Source: Sacculina carcini (taxonomy: Eukaryota > Arthropoda > Thecostraca > Sacculinidae). From it: DNA of 64,000 bases. The stretch is from the NCBI GenBank assembly GCA_916048095.2, contig OU696593.1, positions 5,374,830 to 5,438,829 of the forward strand, read 5' to 3'. The notes beneath the pieces are model-generated. The model had not been told where the DNA came from. It made no database searches and saw only the letters and a list, made by a program, of their open reading frames with translations. Shown here in pieces: positions 43,295-59,200 of the stretch (position 1 is the first letter of the stretch; each line of letters begins with the position of its first letter). The translations under genes and the position numbers were made by a program.

Positions 43295-46200
43295 GCATTA
43301 AAACCCGCCAGTTGTGCGGAGCAATTCATAACATGAAATTCATATTCAATTCATAAAAAATATGGAAAAATAAAAATGAAATAGGGTACACTCATAAAAA
43401 TATTAATCAATTGAAAATTATAAGTTTAATTATTTTTATTTCGACACAATATTTCCCCTCAGTCCGCCTGAGTCATTTTTATACCCGCCCGTCGTGCTGA
43501 ATAATTCAGAACTCGAACACGATCCGTTCTGCATCTTGAAGTCAAATCCATTGGTTTTGTGTATGGATTAATTCTACAGGGTAAATTGAACGTTCTATTG
43601 TCTATAGTTGCTGCCTGCGGAACATTTTTATTTAAAAAAAAAACCTTTTTTTAAATGAACCATTTGAAAAAATGATCTAAAAACACTTTTTAAGCCCACC
43701 CGTCGTGCGGAACAATTCATACAATAAAATTCATATCAAATCCATAAAATATAATGAATACAAATTGAAAAGCAAAAAATGTAACCTATAAATATCTTAA
43801 CCAATAGAAAAGTCTAAATGTGAATATTTTTGTTCTTATTTTGACAAATATTATCCCTCAACCCGCCTGATATATAAATCTGCCCGTCGTGTGGTATAAT
43901 TCAGAACACAAACACGAAACAAACAATGAAAGATGATGAAATCTTTTCATCAGACTGTTTCCAAACTATATTTATTACTTAACATCATTCCCCAATATCA
44001 TTTGCTTAAGTACTATTTCACTTTTACCGCTATAATATTTATTGTTAAAATTTATATATTTTCCGCTATCATTAAAACCCAATATAACCTGAGTCAAACC
44101 TACCCAACCCAACCCAACCATTCAATCTTGACCGCTCTCAGCCTAGTCTGAGGTGATTTAACTTATTAGTTTGTGATCACAAAATATACTGATGCGATCA
44201 TAATTTGTAATCAGAAGACTGAGATTATCTACCCCAGGGGTCCCAAACACGCGGCCCACCAATACTTTTCTCTCAACCCGCCAATATAGTATCGGGACCA
44301 AACTGTAAGGTAGCTAAATTCACATTTATTGCATAATGCGATATATTTTTACACCATTATCATATTATCTCATAATTCCCGGTTAATGCTTCCACTAATG
44401 CATCATATTCATACAGTTGTTATTTTTTGGATTACATCGATAATGCAGCCCTTGATATTACAGCCGATATTATATTATGCAATCTATATTCTGCTACGTA
44501 TTATTCCTAATACATATATCATCAGATCGCAAAATATATTTAAAGGTTCACATCATTCTCCAAAATCATTTGCTTAAGAGCTATTCTACTTTTATCGCTA
44601 GAATATTTACTGCTAGCAAAATATCATATACCTCGCTATCATTTAAACCCACTCTTTATAGATACATTTAATTCGCCCGTCGTGCGGAACAGTTCATAAA
44701 ATATAATTAATATTCAATTCATAAAAAAATTAGTTCAAATTGAAAAAGAAAAACAAACCCACAGGAAAGTTATAGCTAATCTAAAAGTCTAAATGTGAAA
44801 TTTATGTTTCAATTTAGAAAACATGTTTTTCCACAACACTATCAAAACAATGCAACCTTCTGTCATCTCTATAATTCCAGGTTAATGCTTCCGCTAAAAC
44901 AGCATAAGTTGGCATTACATGATATTGCAACCCATATCCTTATGCAACTTATGCTTATGCAACTTGAAATTAAACCAATTAAATTACACAGTTAAATTCA
45001 GTAGTTTACTTTGTTCCCAATAGCATTTTACCCGCCCGTCGTGCGGAACGTTATTGAGGACAATAAAGCCTTTATATTCAGTAGAGTGTAGCATTAATTA
45101 AACTGTACGCAATAAAACCACACCATCCATGCTTGGAGATAATATGATGCATTCTTAATTGTGATTGGGCTTCAGTGAAATTTAATCGGTGTATATTCCT
45201 GTGTAATCGCAAGTGCGCATAATAGCTGTCAAATTGGCAATATGTCCTTTTGACTTTACACCGCCGTAACTTCCTTCAGATACCCTTTGGAAAATTACAA
45301 ATTATACCGTATTGTAGAAGAAAAGATTTCTAGAACGATGGTATGATTTATTTTTATGTGTAACAAATAGTTACTGAGAAATAGTAGAAAAATGAATTAA
45401 TTTTAGTCGCCCGGTGTTCAAGTGTAATTTTGGATGTATTTGAGAATTTTGCCAATTTTACACGTTTTTTGTATCATTTGTGGGTATAAATTATAGCTTA
45501 TCTTGTAGAACACAAAATTCTCTACACAGTAGTATATTCCTGTGTAATCGCAAGTGCGTAAATTGTGATTGGACTTCAGTGAAATTTTATCAGTGTATAT
45601 TCATGTGTAATCGCAAGTACGCATAATAGCTGTCAAATTGGCAACATGACATTTTGACTTTACACCGGCGTAAATTCCTTCAGATACACTTTGGAAAATT
45701 AATAATTATACCGTACTGTAGGAAACAAAATTTCCAGCACGATGGTATAATTAATTTTAATGTATGACAAATAGTTCTTGAGAAATGGGTATAAAAATGA
45801 ATAAATTGTAGTCACCCGGTGTTCAAGTGTAATTTTGGATGTATTTGAGAATTTTGCCAATTTTACACGTTTTTTGTATCATTTGTGGGTATAAATTACA
45901 CCTTTTCTTGTAGAACACAAAATTCTCTACACAGTAGTATATTCCTGTGTAATCGCAAGTGCGCATAATAGCTGTCAAATTGGCAATATGTCCTTTTGAC
46001 TTTACACCGCCGTCACTTCCTTCAGATACACTTTGGAAAATTAAGAATTATACCGCATTTAAAAAAATACAATTTCCAGCACGATGATATAATTTATTTT
46101 AATGTGTGACAAATAGTTCCTGAGAAATAGGTAGAAAAATGAATTAATTTAGGCGCCCGGTGATCAAGTGTAATTTTTGATGTATTTGACAATTTTGCCA

Positions 46201-46977
46201 ATTTTACACATTTTTTGTATCATTTGTGGGTATAAATTATAACTTTTCTTGTAGAACACAAAATTATCTACACAATAGTATAATTTTTATAGCTGTACCA
46301 TTGCTGGTTTATGAGGAATAGATAGGGGAATATTTACCAAAACATTCACGGTTTCCAGTGCTAATTTTGCATTTTTGACTTTGTCATTTTGACTTCACAC
46401 CGCCGTAACTTTTTTTCAATACACTTTGGAAAATTAAAAATTATACCGTGTTGTAGCAAACAAAATTTCCAGCATGATGGTATTCTTTATTTAGTTGTGT
46501 GATAATTAGTTTTTGATACATAGAGAAAAAAGTATAGAAAATCGGACGCGTGGAGTATAAATATAATTTTGAATATAGATTGAAATTTTGTCATGTTTAC
46601 ATCTTTTATGTTCTATTTTTGGATATGAATTATAACCTATCTTGTAGAACAGAAAATTTTCTACACAGTGGTATAATCTGTTTGGCTGTACCATTTCTGG
46701 TTTATGAGGAGTAGATGACAGAGCATTGACCACAATTTTCGCATTTTTCAGGGTTCATTTTGTCTTTTCACCGCTATAACTTTTTTTGATTTTATTTTTG
46801 AAATTTAAAATTTAATCTAAAGTGTAGACAACAAAATTTCCAACGTGATGGTATAAATTGTTAGCGGGTAGGCTGAGTGGTGGCCGAATAATAGCTGATA
46901 GAAAATGGACCAAGGAGGGTCGAACACACACACACACAGACACACACACAGAGGATCTCTTTTATATATATAGACTA
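43295..46977 (+). repeat. L unit (L5), 3.68 kb
   Basis: Like L3/L4 but with one more ~400-bp monomer block (about 45530-45940) in the distal part. Confidence 0.85.
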
Positions 46978-47189
46978 GCATTAAAACCCGCCCGTTGTGC
47001 GGAGCAATTCATAACATGAATAACTGCCCGCGGGACATTTTTATTTCATAAAAATGAGCCATCGCTTCGTTTGCGTTTGAAGCCCCTGATCATTGAACCA
47101 GCGAACCATGAACCAGCGCAATTACGTCACCTCATATTCAAGCATACATACATAGACAGACAGATCATTTCTTCTTTATGTATATACTA
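46978..47189 (+). repeat. Internally deleted S unit (S7)
   Basis: The junction is followed after ~40 bp by CCCGCGGGACATTTTTATTT and the normal S end. About 240 bp of the centre is missing. Confidence 0.8.
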
Positions 47190-48453
47190 GCATTAAAACC
47201 CGCCCGTTAAGCGGAGGAATTCATAAAATAGAATTAATATTTATAATAATTCATATTCATAAAAGTAATCCAAATTAAAAAAGAAAATGAAAACTCATCA
47301 GTGTCTTACTCAATAGAAAAGTCCAAGTGTGAATATTTTTATTTTTATTTTGACATAATATTTTCCCTCAACCCGCCTCATATATAAACCAACCCATTGT
47401 GCGGAATAATTCAGAACACAAACACGTAACAAACAATGCAAATCCTAGCATGTAAACCCGCCCGTCGTGCGAAACAGTTCATACTATTAAATTTGTATTC
47501 AATTCATGAGAGAAAAGGAATATGAATTTAAAAAGAGTTGAGTAAACCCATACAAAAGTCTAAATTTCTATATTTTCATATTTATTTTCACAAAATAGTT
47601 TGCCTAAACCGCCTCATATTTATACATGCCCGTCGTGCTGAATAATTCAGAACTCAGACACGAAACAATGAAAAATGACTACACTTTTTCATTATAATGT
47701 TTCCAAAATATTTTAATAACTTAATATCACCGTCTAGCATTGAAACCCGCCAGTTGTGCGGAGCAATTCATAAGATGAAATTCATATTTAATTCATAAAC
47801 ATATTGCAAATTAAAAAAGAAAACAGATATACTCATTAAAATCTTACTCAATTGAAAAGTCTAAATTCAATTATATTTTTTGACAACATATTTTCCTTCA
47901 GCCCGTCTCATATTTAAACCCGCCCGTCGTGCTGAACAATTTATAAAATAAAATGCATATTCAATCCATAAAATAAAATGCATATTCAATCCATAAAATA
48001 AACTGAATACAAATTAAAAAGCAAAACATTTAACATTTTCCCTCGAACAGCTTCATATTTAAACCCGCCCGTCGTGCGGAACAATTAAGCCCCAACACCA
48101 ATGGTTCTTTATATATAAACCAACTAATGACAACTAACTAACTAATATTCAAATGGTTCTTTATTATATATTAATGGTTTTTTATTTAATGGTTCTATAT
48201 GGTACAATAATTCAGTAGTTTACTTTGTTCCCAGTAGCATTTTACCCGCCCGTCGTGCGGAACAATTAAGCCCCTGATCTATACCATTGAACCCGCGCAA
48301 TTATGTCACCTCATTCAAGCATACACACACAGACAGACAGATAATTTCTTCTTTATGTATATATATACCATTGAACCTGCGCAATTATGTCACCTCATAT
48401 TCAAGCATACATACACAGACAGACAGATAATTTCTTCTTTATGTATATATATA
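47190..48453 (+). repeat. Mixed box-rich satellite monomers
   Basis: Diverged monomers with boxes about every 150-200 bp, a doubled ATAAAATGCATATTCAATCC (about 47950-47990) and a truncated S tail. Related to 56204-57900. Confidence 0.75.
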
Positions 48454-48849
48454 GCATTAATACCCGCCCGTTGTGCGGAGCAATTCATACAATCAAGCAA
48501 ATAATGAGCCATTTGAAAAAATGAACTAAAAACACTTTTTTTTAAACCCACCCGTCGTGCGGAACAATTCATACAATAAAATTCATATCAAATCCATAAA
48601 ATATAATGAATACAAATTGAAAAGCAAAAAATGTAAGCTATAAATATCTTGACCAATAGAAAAGTCTAAATGCCCGCGGGACATTTTTATTTCATAAAAA
48701 TGAGCCATTGCTTCGTTTGCGTTTGAAGCCCCTGGTCCTTGAACCAGCGAACCATGAACCAGCGCAATTATGTCACCTCATATTCAAGCATACATACACA
48801 GACAGACAGATAATTTCTTCTTTATGTATATATATATAGCATTAAAACC
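48454..48849 (+). repeat. Recombinant S-like unit
   Basis: L-unit start fused to L-internal sequence (AAACCCACCCGTCGTGCGGA) and then abruptly to the CCCGCGGGACATT part of S. An almost identical chimera is at 59443-59924. Confidence 0.75.
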
Positions 48850-49297
48850 GCATTAAAACCCGCCCGTTGTGCGGAACAATTCATAAAAATATTGCAAATT
48901 AAAAATAAATAAGACAAACTCATGAAGACCTTAATTAATTAAAAAGTCTAAATTTCATTATTTTTAATTTTATTTTGACAAAATATTTTCATCAACCCGC
49001 CTCATATTTAAGCCCGCCCGACGTGAGGAATAATTCAGAACTCGAACACCATCCGTTCTGGTTCTTGAAGTCAAATCCATTAGTTTTGTATATGAATTCA
49101 TTCTATACGGTGAAATTGAACGTTTTATTGCTACCCGCGGGACATTTTTATTGCATAAAAATGAGCCATCGCTTCGTTTGCGTTTGAAGCCCCTGATCAT
49201 TGAACCAGCGAACCATGAACCAGCGCAATTATGTCACCTCATATTCAAGCATACATACACAGACAGACAGATAATTTCTTCTTTATGTATATATATA
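48850..49297 (+). repeat. S unit (S8)
   Basis: CGCCCGACGTGAGG subtype with CTACCCGCGGG variant. Confidence 0.85.
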
Positions 49298-52200
49298 GCA
49301 TTAAAACCCGCCCGTTGTGCGGAGCAATTCATAACATGAAATTCATATTCAATTCGTAAAAAAATATGGAAAAATAAAAATGAAATAAGGTACACTCATA
49401 AAAATATTAATCAATTGAAAATTATAAGTTTAATTATTTTTATTTCGACAAAATATTTCCCCTCAGTCTGCCTGAGTCATTTTTAAACCCGCCCGTCGTG
49501 CTGAATAATTCAGAACTCCAACACGATCCGTTCTGGATCTTGAAGTCAAATCCATTGGTTTTGTGTATGGATAAAATTTACAGGGTAAATTGAACGTTCT
49601 ATTGTCTATAGTTGCTGCCCGCGGAACATTTTTATTTGTAAAAAAATACCTTTTTTAAATGAACCATTTGAAAAAAATGAACTAAAAAGTGGAAACACCT
49701 TTTTTAAACCCGCCCGTCGTGGGGAACAATTCATACAATAAAATTCATATTTGAAGTCAAATCCATTGGTTTTGTGTATGGATTAATTCTACAGGGAAAA
49801 TTGAACGTTCTATTGTCTATAGTTGCTGCCCGCGGAACATTTTTATTTAAAAAAAAAATTACCTTTTTTTAAATGAACCATTTGAAAAAATGATCTAAAA
49901 ACACTTTTTTAAAACCACCCGTCGTGCGGAACAATTCATACAATAAAATTCATATCAAATCCATAAAATATAATTGATACAAATTGAAAAGCAAAAAATG
50001 TAACCTATAAATATCTTAACCAATAGAAAAGTCTAAATGTGAATATTTTTGTTCTTATTTTGACAAATATTATCCCTCAACCCGCCTGATATATAAATCT
50101 GCCCGTCGTGTGGTATAATTCAGAACACAAACACGAAACAAACAATGAAAGATGATGAAATCTTTTCATCAGAATGTTTCCAAACTATATTTATTACTTA
50201 ACATCATTCCCCAATATCATTTGCTTAAGTACTATTTCACTTTTACCGCTATAATATTTATTGTTAAAATTTATATATTTTCCGCTATCATTAAAACCCA
50301 ATATAACCTGAGTCAAACCTACCCAACCCAACCCAACCATTCAATCTTGACCGCTCTCAGCCTAGTCTGAGGTGATTTAACTTATTAGTTTGTGATCACA
50401 AAATATACTGATGAGATCATAATTTGTAATCAGAAGACTGAGATTATCTACCCCAGGGGTCCCAAACACGCGGCCCACCAATACTTTTCTCTCAACCCGC
50501 CAATATAGTATCGGGACCAAACTGTAAGGTAGCTAAATTCACATTTGTTGCATAATGCGATATAATTATACACCATTATCATATTATCTCATAATTCCCG
50601 GTTAATGCTTCCACTAATGCATCATATTCATACAGTTGTTATTTTTTGGATTACACCGATAATACAGCCCTTGATATTACAGCCGATATTATATTATGCA
50701 ATCTATATTCTGCTACGTATTATTCCTAATACATATATCATCAGATCGCAAAATATATTTAAAGGTTCACATCATTCTCCAAAATCATTTGCTTAAGAGC
50801 TATTCTACTTTTATCGCTAGAATATTTACTGCTAGCAAAATATCATATACCTCGCTATCATTTAAACCCACTCTTTATAGATACATTTAATTCGCCCGTC
50901 GTGCGGAACAGTTCATAAAATATAATTAATATTCAATTCATAAAAAGTAGTGCAAATTGAAAAAGAAAAACAAACCCACAGGAAAGTTATAGCTAATATA
51001 AAAGTCTAAATGTGAAATTTATGTTTCAATTTAGAAAACATGTTTTTCCACAACACTATCAAAACAATGCAACCTTCTGTCATCTCTATAATTCCAGGTT
51101 AATGCTTCCGCTAAAACAGCATAAGTTGGCATTACATGATATTGCAACCCATATCCTTATGCAACTTATGCTTATGCAACTTGAAATTTAACCAATTAAA
51201 TTACACAGTTAAATTCAGTAGTTTACTTTGTTCCCAATAGCATTTTACCCGCCCGTCGTGCGGAACGTTATTGAGGACAATAAAGCCTTTATATTCAGTA
51301 GAGTGTAGCATTAATTAAACTGTACGCAATAAAACCACACCATCCATGCTTGGAGATAATATGATGCATTCTTAATTGTGATTGGGCTTCAGTGAAATTT
51401 AATCGGTGTATATTCCTGTGTAATCGCAAGTGCGCATAATAGCTGTCAAATTGGCAATATGTCCTTTTGACTTTACACCGCCGTAACTTCCTTCAGATAC
51501 CCTTTGGAAAATTACAAATTATACCGTATTGTAGAAGAAAAGATTTCTAGAACGATGGTATAATTTATTTTTATGTGTAACAAATAGTTACTGAGAAATA
51601 GTAGAAAAATGAATTAATTTTAGTCGCCCGGTGTTCAAGTGTAATTTTGGATGTATTTGAGAATTTTGCCAATTTTACACGTTTTTTGTATCATTTGTGG
51701 GTATAAATTATAGCTTATCTTGTAGAACACAAAATTCTCTACACAGTAGTATATTCCTGTGTAATCGCAAGTGCGTAAATTGTGATTGGACTTCAGTGAA
51801 ATTTTATCAGTGTATATTCATGTGTAATCGCAAGTACGCATAATAGCTGTCAAATTGGCAACATGACATTTTGACTTTACACCGGCGTAAATTCCTTCAG
51901 ATACACTTTGGAAAATTAATAATTATACCGTACTGTAGGAAACAAAATTTCTAGCACGATGGTATAATTAATTTTAATGTATGACAAATAGTTCCTGAGA
52001 AATGGGTATAAAAATGAATAAATTGTAGTCACCCGGTGTTCAAGTGTAATTTTGGATGTATTTGAGAATTTTGCCAATTTTACACGTTTTTTGTATCATT
52101 TGTGGGTATAAATTACACCTTTTCTTGTAGAACACAAAATTCTCTACACAGTAGTATATTCCTGTGTAATCGCAAGTGCGCATAATAGCTGTCAAATTGG

Positions 52201-53194
52201 CAATATGTCCTTTTGACTTTACACCGCCGTCACTTCCTTCAGATACACTTTGGAAAATTAAGAATTATACCGCATTTAAAAAAATACAATTTCCAGCACG
52301 ATGATATAATTTATTTTAATGTGTGACAAATAGTTCCTGAGAAATAGGTAGAAAAATGAATTAATTTAGGCGCCCGGTGATCAAGTGTAATTTTGGATGT
52401 ATTTGAAAATTTTGCCAATTTTACACATTTTTTGTATCATTTGTGGGTATAAATTATAACTTTTCTTGTAGAACACAAAATTATCTACACAATAGTATAA
52501 TTTTTATAGCTGTACCATTGCTGGTTTATGAGGAATAGATAGGGGAATATTTACCAAAACATTCACGGTTTCCAGTGCTAATTTTGCATTTTTGACTTTG
52601 TCATTTTGACTTCACACCGCCGTAACTTTTTTTCAATACACTTTGGAAAATTAAAAATTATACCGTGTTGTAGCAAACAAAATTTCCAGCATGATGGTAT
52701 TATTTATTTAGTTGTGTGATAATTAGTTTTTGATACATAGAGAAAAAAGTATAGAAAATCGGACGCGTGGAGTATAAATATAATTTTGAATATAGATTGA
52801 AATTTTGTCATGTTTACATCTTTTATGTTCTATTTTTGGATATGAATTATAACCTATCTTGTAGAACAGAAGATTCGCTACACAGTGGTATAATCTGTTT
52901 GGCTGTACCATTTCTGGTTTATGAGGAGTAGATGGCAGAGCATTGACCACAATTTTCGCATTTTTCAGGGTTCATTTTGTCTTTTCACCGCTATAACTTT
53001 TTTTGATTTCATTTTTAAAATTTAAAATTTAATCTAAAGTGTAGACAAGAAAATTTCCAACGTGATGGTATAAATTGTTAGCGGGTAGGCTGGGTGGTGG
53101 CCGAATAATAGCTGATAGAAAATGGACCAAGGAGGGTCGAACACACACACACACAGACACACACACAGAGGATCTCTTTTATATATATAGACTA
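49298..53194 (+). repeat. L unit (L6), 3.90 kb
   Basis: Longest L unit. Contains an extra CAAATCCATTGGTTTTGTGT module (as in L2) and the same expanded distal monomers as L5. Confidence 0.85.
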
Positions 53195-56130
53195 GCATTA
53201 AAACCCGCCCGTTGTGCGCAGCAATTCATAACATGAAATTCATATTAAATTAATACAAAATATGGAAAAATAAAAATTAAATAGGGTACACTCATAAAAT
53301 ATTAATCAATTGAAATTTTCAAGTTTAATTATTTTTATTTCGACAAAATATATCCCCTCAGTCCGCCGTAGTCATTTTTACACCCGCCCGTCGTGCTGAA
53401 TAATTCAGAACTTGAACACGATCCGTTCTGGATCTTGAAGTCAAATCCAATTGGCTTTGTTTATGGATTAATTCTACAGGGGAAATTGAACGTTCTATTG
53501 TCTATAGTTGCTGCCCGCGGAGCATTTTTATTAATAAAAAACCTTTTTTCAAAAGAACCATTTGAAAAAATGAACTAAAAAATGAAAAACTTTTTTAAAC
53601 CCGCCCGTCCTGCGGAACAATTCATACAATAAAATTCATATTAAATCCATAAAATATAATGAAAACAAATTGAAAAGCAAAAAATGTAATCTATAAATAT
53701 CTAAAGCAATAGAAGAGTATAAATATGAATATTTTTATTTTTATTTTGACAAATATTATCCCTCAACCCGCCTGTTATATAAATCTGCCCGTCGTGTGGT
53801 ATAATTCAGAAAACAAACACAAAACAAACAATGAAAGATGATGAAATGTTTTCATCAGAATGTTTCCAAACTATATTTATTACTTAACATCGCTCCCCAA
53901 AATCTTTGCTTAAGCACTATCTTACTTTTACTGCTATAATATATATTGCTAAAATTCATATATTTTCCGCTATCATTAAGACCCAATTTAACCTGAGTCA
54001 AACCTACCCAACCCAGCCCAACCATCCAATCGTGACCGCACTCAGCCTAGTCTGAGGTGATTTAACTTATTAGTTTGTGATCACAAAATATACTGATTCG
54101 ATCATAATTTGTAATCAGAAGACTGAGATTATCTAGCCCAGGGGTCCCAAACACGCGGCCCACCAATACTTTTCTCTCAACCCGCCAATATAGTATCGGA
54201 GCCAAACTGTAAGGCAGCTAAATTCACATTTATTGCATAATGCGATATAATTATACACCATTTAAGTCACATTTACATTAGTGAGTCTGGATCTTGAAGT
54301 CCAGCCCGTGAGTTTTGTATATGGATTCATTGGACCCACCCGTCGTGCGGAACAATTAATAAAGCAAAAGTAATACATATTTAAATGCAAGCAGTCAGTC
54401 TACTATAAAACTCTAAATTTTAAAATCAAAACCAATAGAAAATTATTGCTCTGAATTTGCATATTCTTTTTCTAATAATTGACCACATATTATTCAGTCA
54501 ACCCGCCTCATACTTGAGCCCGCCCGTCGTCAAGAATAATTTCGAAATATAACACAAAATAACAATGAATTTTTTAGTATATAAATGAATTTTTTTCCAT
54601 AATATTATCTCTAAATTCTCGGTTAATGCTTCCACTAATGCATCATATTCATACAGTTGTTATTTTTTGGATTACACCGATATTACACCCCTTGATATTA
54701 CAGCCGATATTATATTATGCAATCTATATTCTGCTACGTATTATTCCTAATACATATATCATCAGATCGCAAAATATATTTAAAGGTTCACATCATTCTG
54801 GAACATCATTTGCTTAAGAGCTATTCTACTTTTATCGCTAGAATTTTTACTGCTAGCAAAATCGCTATCATTTAAACCCACTCTTACATCGCTATCATTT
54901 AAAAGCACTCAATTATACCGTATTGTAGAAAACAAGATTTCTAGCACGATGGTATAATTTATTTTAATGTGTAATAAATAGTTACTGAGAAATAGTAGAA
55001 AAATTAATTAATTTTAGTCGCCCGGTGTTCAAGTGTAATTTTGGATGTATTTGAGAATTTTTCCAATTTTACACGTTCTTTGTATCATTTGTGGGTATAG
55101 ATTATAACTTTTCTTGTAGAACACAAAATTATCTACACAGTAGTATATTCATGTGTAATCGCAAGTGCGCATAATAACTGTCAAATTGGCAGTATGTTTT
55201 TTTGACTTTACACCGCCGTAACTTTTTTCAGATACACTTTGGAAAATTACAAATTATACCGTATTGTAGAAAACAAAATTTCTAGCACGATGGTATGACT
55301 TATTTTAATGTGTGACAAATAGTTCTTGAGAAATAGGTAGAAAAATGAATTAATTTTAGTCACCCGGTATTCAAGTGTAATTTTGGATGTATTTGAGAAT
55401 TTTGCCAATTTTACACGTTTTTTGTATCATTTGGGGGTATAAATTATAATTTTCCGTGTAGAACACAAAATTATATACACAATAGTATAATTTTTATAGC
55501 TGTACCATTGCTGGTTTATGAGGAATAGATAGCGAAATATTGACCAAAATATTCACGTTCTTGTGTGCTAGTTTTGCCTTTTTGACTTTGTCATTTACAC
55601 TTCACACCGCCGTAATTTTTTTTAATACACTTTGGAAAATTAAACATTATACCGTGCTGTAGCAAACAAAATTTCCAGCATGATGGTATTATTTATTTAG
55701 ATGTGTGATAATTAGTTTTTGAGAAATAGAGAAAAACGTATAGAAAATCGGACGCGTAGAGTTTAAATAAAATTTTGAATGTAGATTGAATTTTTTTCCA
55801 TTTTACATGTTATATATTTAATTTTTGGGTATATATTAATATTCGTTGAGTAGAACAGAAAATTTTCTACACAGTGGTATAATTTGTATAGTTGTACCAT
55901 TGCTGGTTTAGGAGGAGTAGTCTTCAGAATATTGACCAAAATGTTCGCATTTTTCAGGGTTCATTTTGTCTTTTTATCGCTATAACTTTTTTCGGTTGAA
56001 TTTTTAAAATTTGAAATTTAACCTACAGTGTAAACAAGGAAATTTCCAACGTGATGGTATAAATTTTTAACGGGTACACCAAGTGATGGCTGAGTAGCAG
56101 CTCATAGAATATGAACCAAGGAGGGTGGGA

Positions 56131-56179
<49 letters not shown>

Positions 56180-56203
56180 AATCTCTTTTATATATATAGA
56201 CTA
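53195..56203 (+). repeat. L unit (L7), 3.01 kb, diverged
   Basis: More substitutions than L3-L6, a private segment around 54260-54600 and a long (CA)n run at 56132-56175. Confidence 0.8.
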
Positions 56204-59200
56204 GCATTAAAACCCGCCCGTTGTGCGGAGGAATTCATAAAATGGAATTAATATTAATAAAAATTCATATTCATAACAAATATTCCAAATTAAAAAAGAA
56301 AATGAAAACTCATAACTCAATAGAAAAGTCCAAGTGTGAATATATATTTTTGACATAATATTTTCCCTCAACCCGCTTCATATATAAACCCACCCATTGT
56401 GCGGAATAATTCAGAACACAAACACGTAACAAACAATGAAAATTCTAGCATGTAAACCCGCCCGTCGTGCGAAACAGTTCATACTATTAAATTTGTTTTC
56501 AATTCATAAGAGAAAAGGAATATGAATAAAAAGAATGGAGTAAACCCATAAAAAAGTCTAAATTTCTATATTTTCATATTTATTTTCACAAAATAGTTTG
56601 CCTAAACCGCCTCATATTTATGCATGCCCGTCGTGCTGAATAATTCAGAACCCAGACACGAAACAATAAAAAATTACTTCACTTTTTCATCATAATGTTT
56701 CCAAAATATTTTTATATCTTAACATCACCGTCTAGCATTGAAACCCGCTAGTTGTGCGGAGCAATTCATAAAATGAAATTCATATTTAATTCATAAACAT
56801 ATTGCAAATTAAAAAAGAAAACAGATATACTCATTAAAATCTTACTCAATTGAAAAGTCTAAATTTAATTATTTTTATTTTTATTTTGACAACATATTTT
56901 CCTTTAACCCGCCTCATATTGAAACCCGCCCGTCGTGCTCAACAATTCATAAAATAAAGTGCATATTCAATCCATAGAATAAACTGTTTAAAAATTAAAA
57001 AGCAAAAAATTTAACCTGTAAATACGTTAATCAATAAAAACTCTAAATGTTAATATTTTAATTATGAATTTGACAAAATATTATCCCTTAATCCACCTCA
57101 TATTTAAACCTATCCGTCGTGCGGAATAATTCAGAACACTAACACCTACAAAACAATGAAAATTCTAGCATGTAAACCCGCCCGTCGTGCGAAATAGTTC
57201 ATACTAAACCTGCCCGTCGTGCTGAATAATTCAGAACTCTGACACAAAACAATGAAAAATGACTAATTTTTTATCATAATGTTTTCAAAATATATTTATA
57301 ACTCAACATCACCATCTAGCATTAAAACCCGCTCTTTGTGCAGAACAATAAATAAAGTAAAATGAATATTGAATTAATAAAAAATGATTAGAAATTACAA
57401 AAGAAAAAGTAAACCCATAAAAAGTCTTGACCAATAGAAAAGTCTAAATTTGAATGTTTTTATTTTAGATGTGGCAAAATATTTTCCCTCGAACTGCCTC
57501 GTATTTAAACCCGCCCGTCGTGCGAAACTATAAATAGAATATAATGAATCAAAAAGCAAAAAGCTTATCCAATAGAAAAATATAAATTTGTAAATTCTTG
57601 TTTTAATTATTGACGAAGTTTTTTTCCTCAACACTGCTCAAGTTCACACCCATCCTTCGTGTGTAGTAATTCATAAGTGTAACACTATCAAAACAATGAA
57701 ACCTTCTGTCATCTCTATAATTCCAGATGAATGCTTCCGCTAAAACAGCATATTCATATAGTTGGCATTGCATGATATTACAACCCATATCCTTATGCAA
57801 CTCAAGCTTATGCAACTTGAAATTAAACCAATTAAATTATACAGTAAAATTCAGTAGTTAACTTTGTTCCCAGTAGTATTTTACCCGCCCGTCGGGCGGA
57901 ACAATTCATGTGTAAATATTGAGGACAATAAAGACTTTCTATTCAGTATAGTGTAGCAATAATTAAACTGTACCCAATAAAACCACACCATCCATGCTTG
58001 GAGCTAATATGATGCATTCTTAATTGTGATTGGGCTTCAGTGAAATTTAATCGGTGTATATTCCTGTGTAATCTCAAGTGCGCCAATAGCTGTCAAATTG
58101 GTAATATGTGCTTTTGACTTTACACCGCCGTAACTTCCTTCAGATATACTTTGGAAAATTACAAATTATACCGTGTTGTAGAAAACAAGATTTCTAGCAC
58201 GATGGTATAATTTATTGTTATGTGTAACAAATGGTTACTGAGAAATAATAGAAAAATGAATTAATTTTAGTCGCCCGGTGTTCAGGTGTAATTTTGGATG
58301 TATTTGAGAATTTTGCCAATTTTACACGTTTTTTGTATCATTTGTGGGCATAAATTATAGCTTAGCTTGTAGAACACAAAATTCTCTACACAGTAGTATA
58401 TTCCTGTGTAATCGCAAGTGCGCATAATAGCTGTCAAATTGGCAATATGTCATTTTGAATTTACACCGCCGTAACTGCCTTCAGATATATTTTGGAAAAT
58501 TAAAAATTGTACCGTATTGTAGAAAACAAGATTTCTAGCACGATGGTATAATTTATTTCTATGTATAACAAATAGTTACTGAGAAATAGTAGAAAAATGA
58601 ATTAATTTTAGTCTCCCGGTGTTCAAGTGTAATTTTGGATGTATTTACGAATTTTGCCAATTTTACATGTTTTTTGTATCATTTGTGGGTATTAATTATA
58701 ACTTTTCTTGTAGAACACAAAATTATCTACACAATAGTATAGTTTTTATAGCTGTACCATTGCTGGTTTATGAGGAATAGATAGCGGAATATTGACCAAA
58801 ATATTCACGTTTTTGTGTGCTAATTTTGCTTTTTTGACTTTGTCATTTACACTTCACACCGCCGTAACTTTTTTCTAATACACTTTGGAAAATTAAAAAT
58901 TATACCGTGTTGTAGCAAACAAAATTTCCAGCATGATGGTATTATTTATTTAGATGTGTGATAATTAATTTTTGAGAAATAAAGAAAAAAGTATAGAAAA
59001 TCGGACGCGTGGAGTTTAAATAAAATTTTGAATGTAGATTGATTTTTTTCCATTTTACATGTTTCATATTTAATTTTTGGGTATAAATTATAATTTGTTG
59101 AGTAGAACAGAAAATTTTCTACACAGTGGTATAATTTGTATAGTTGTACCATTGCTGGTTTAGGAGGAGTAGTCTTCAGAAAATTGACCAAAATTTTCGC

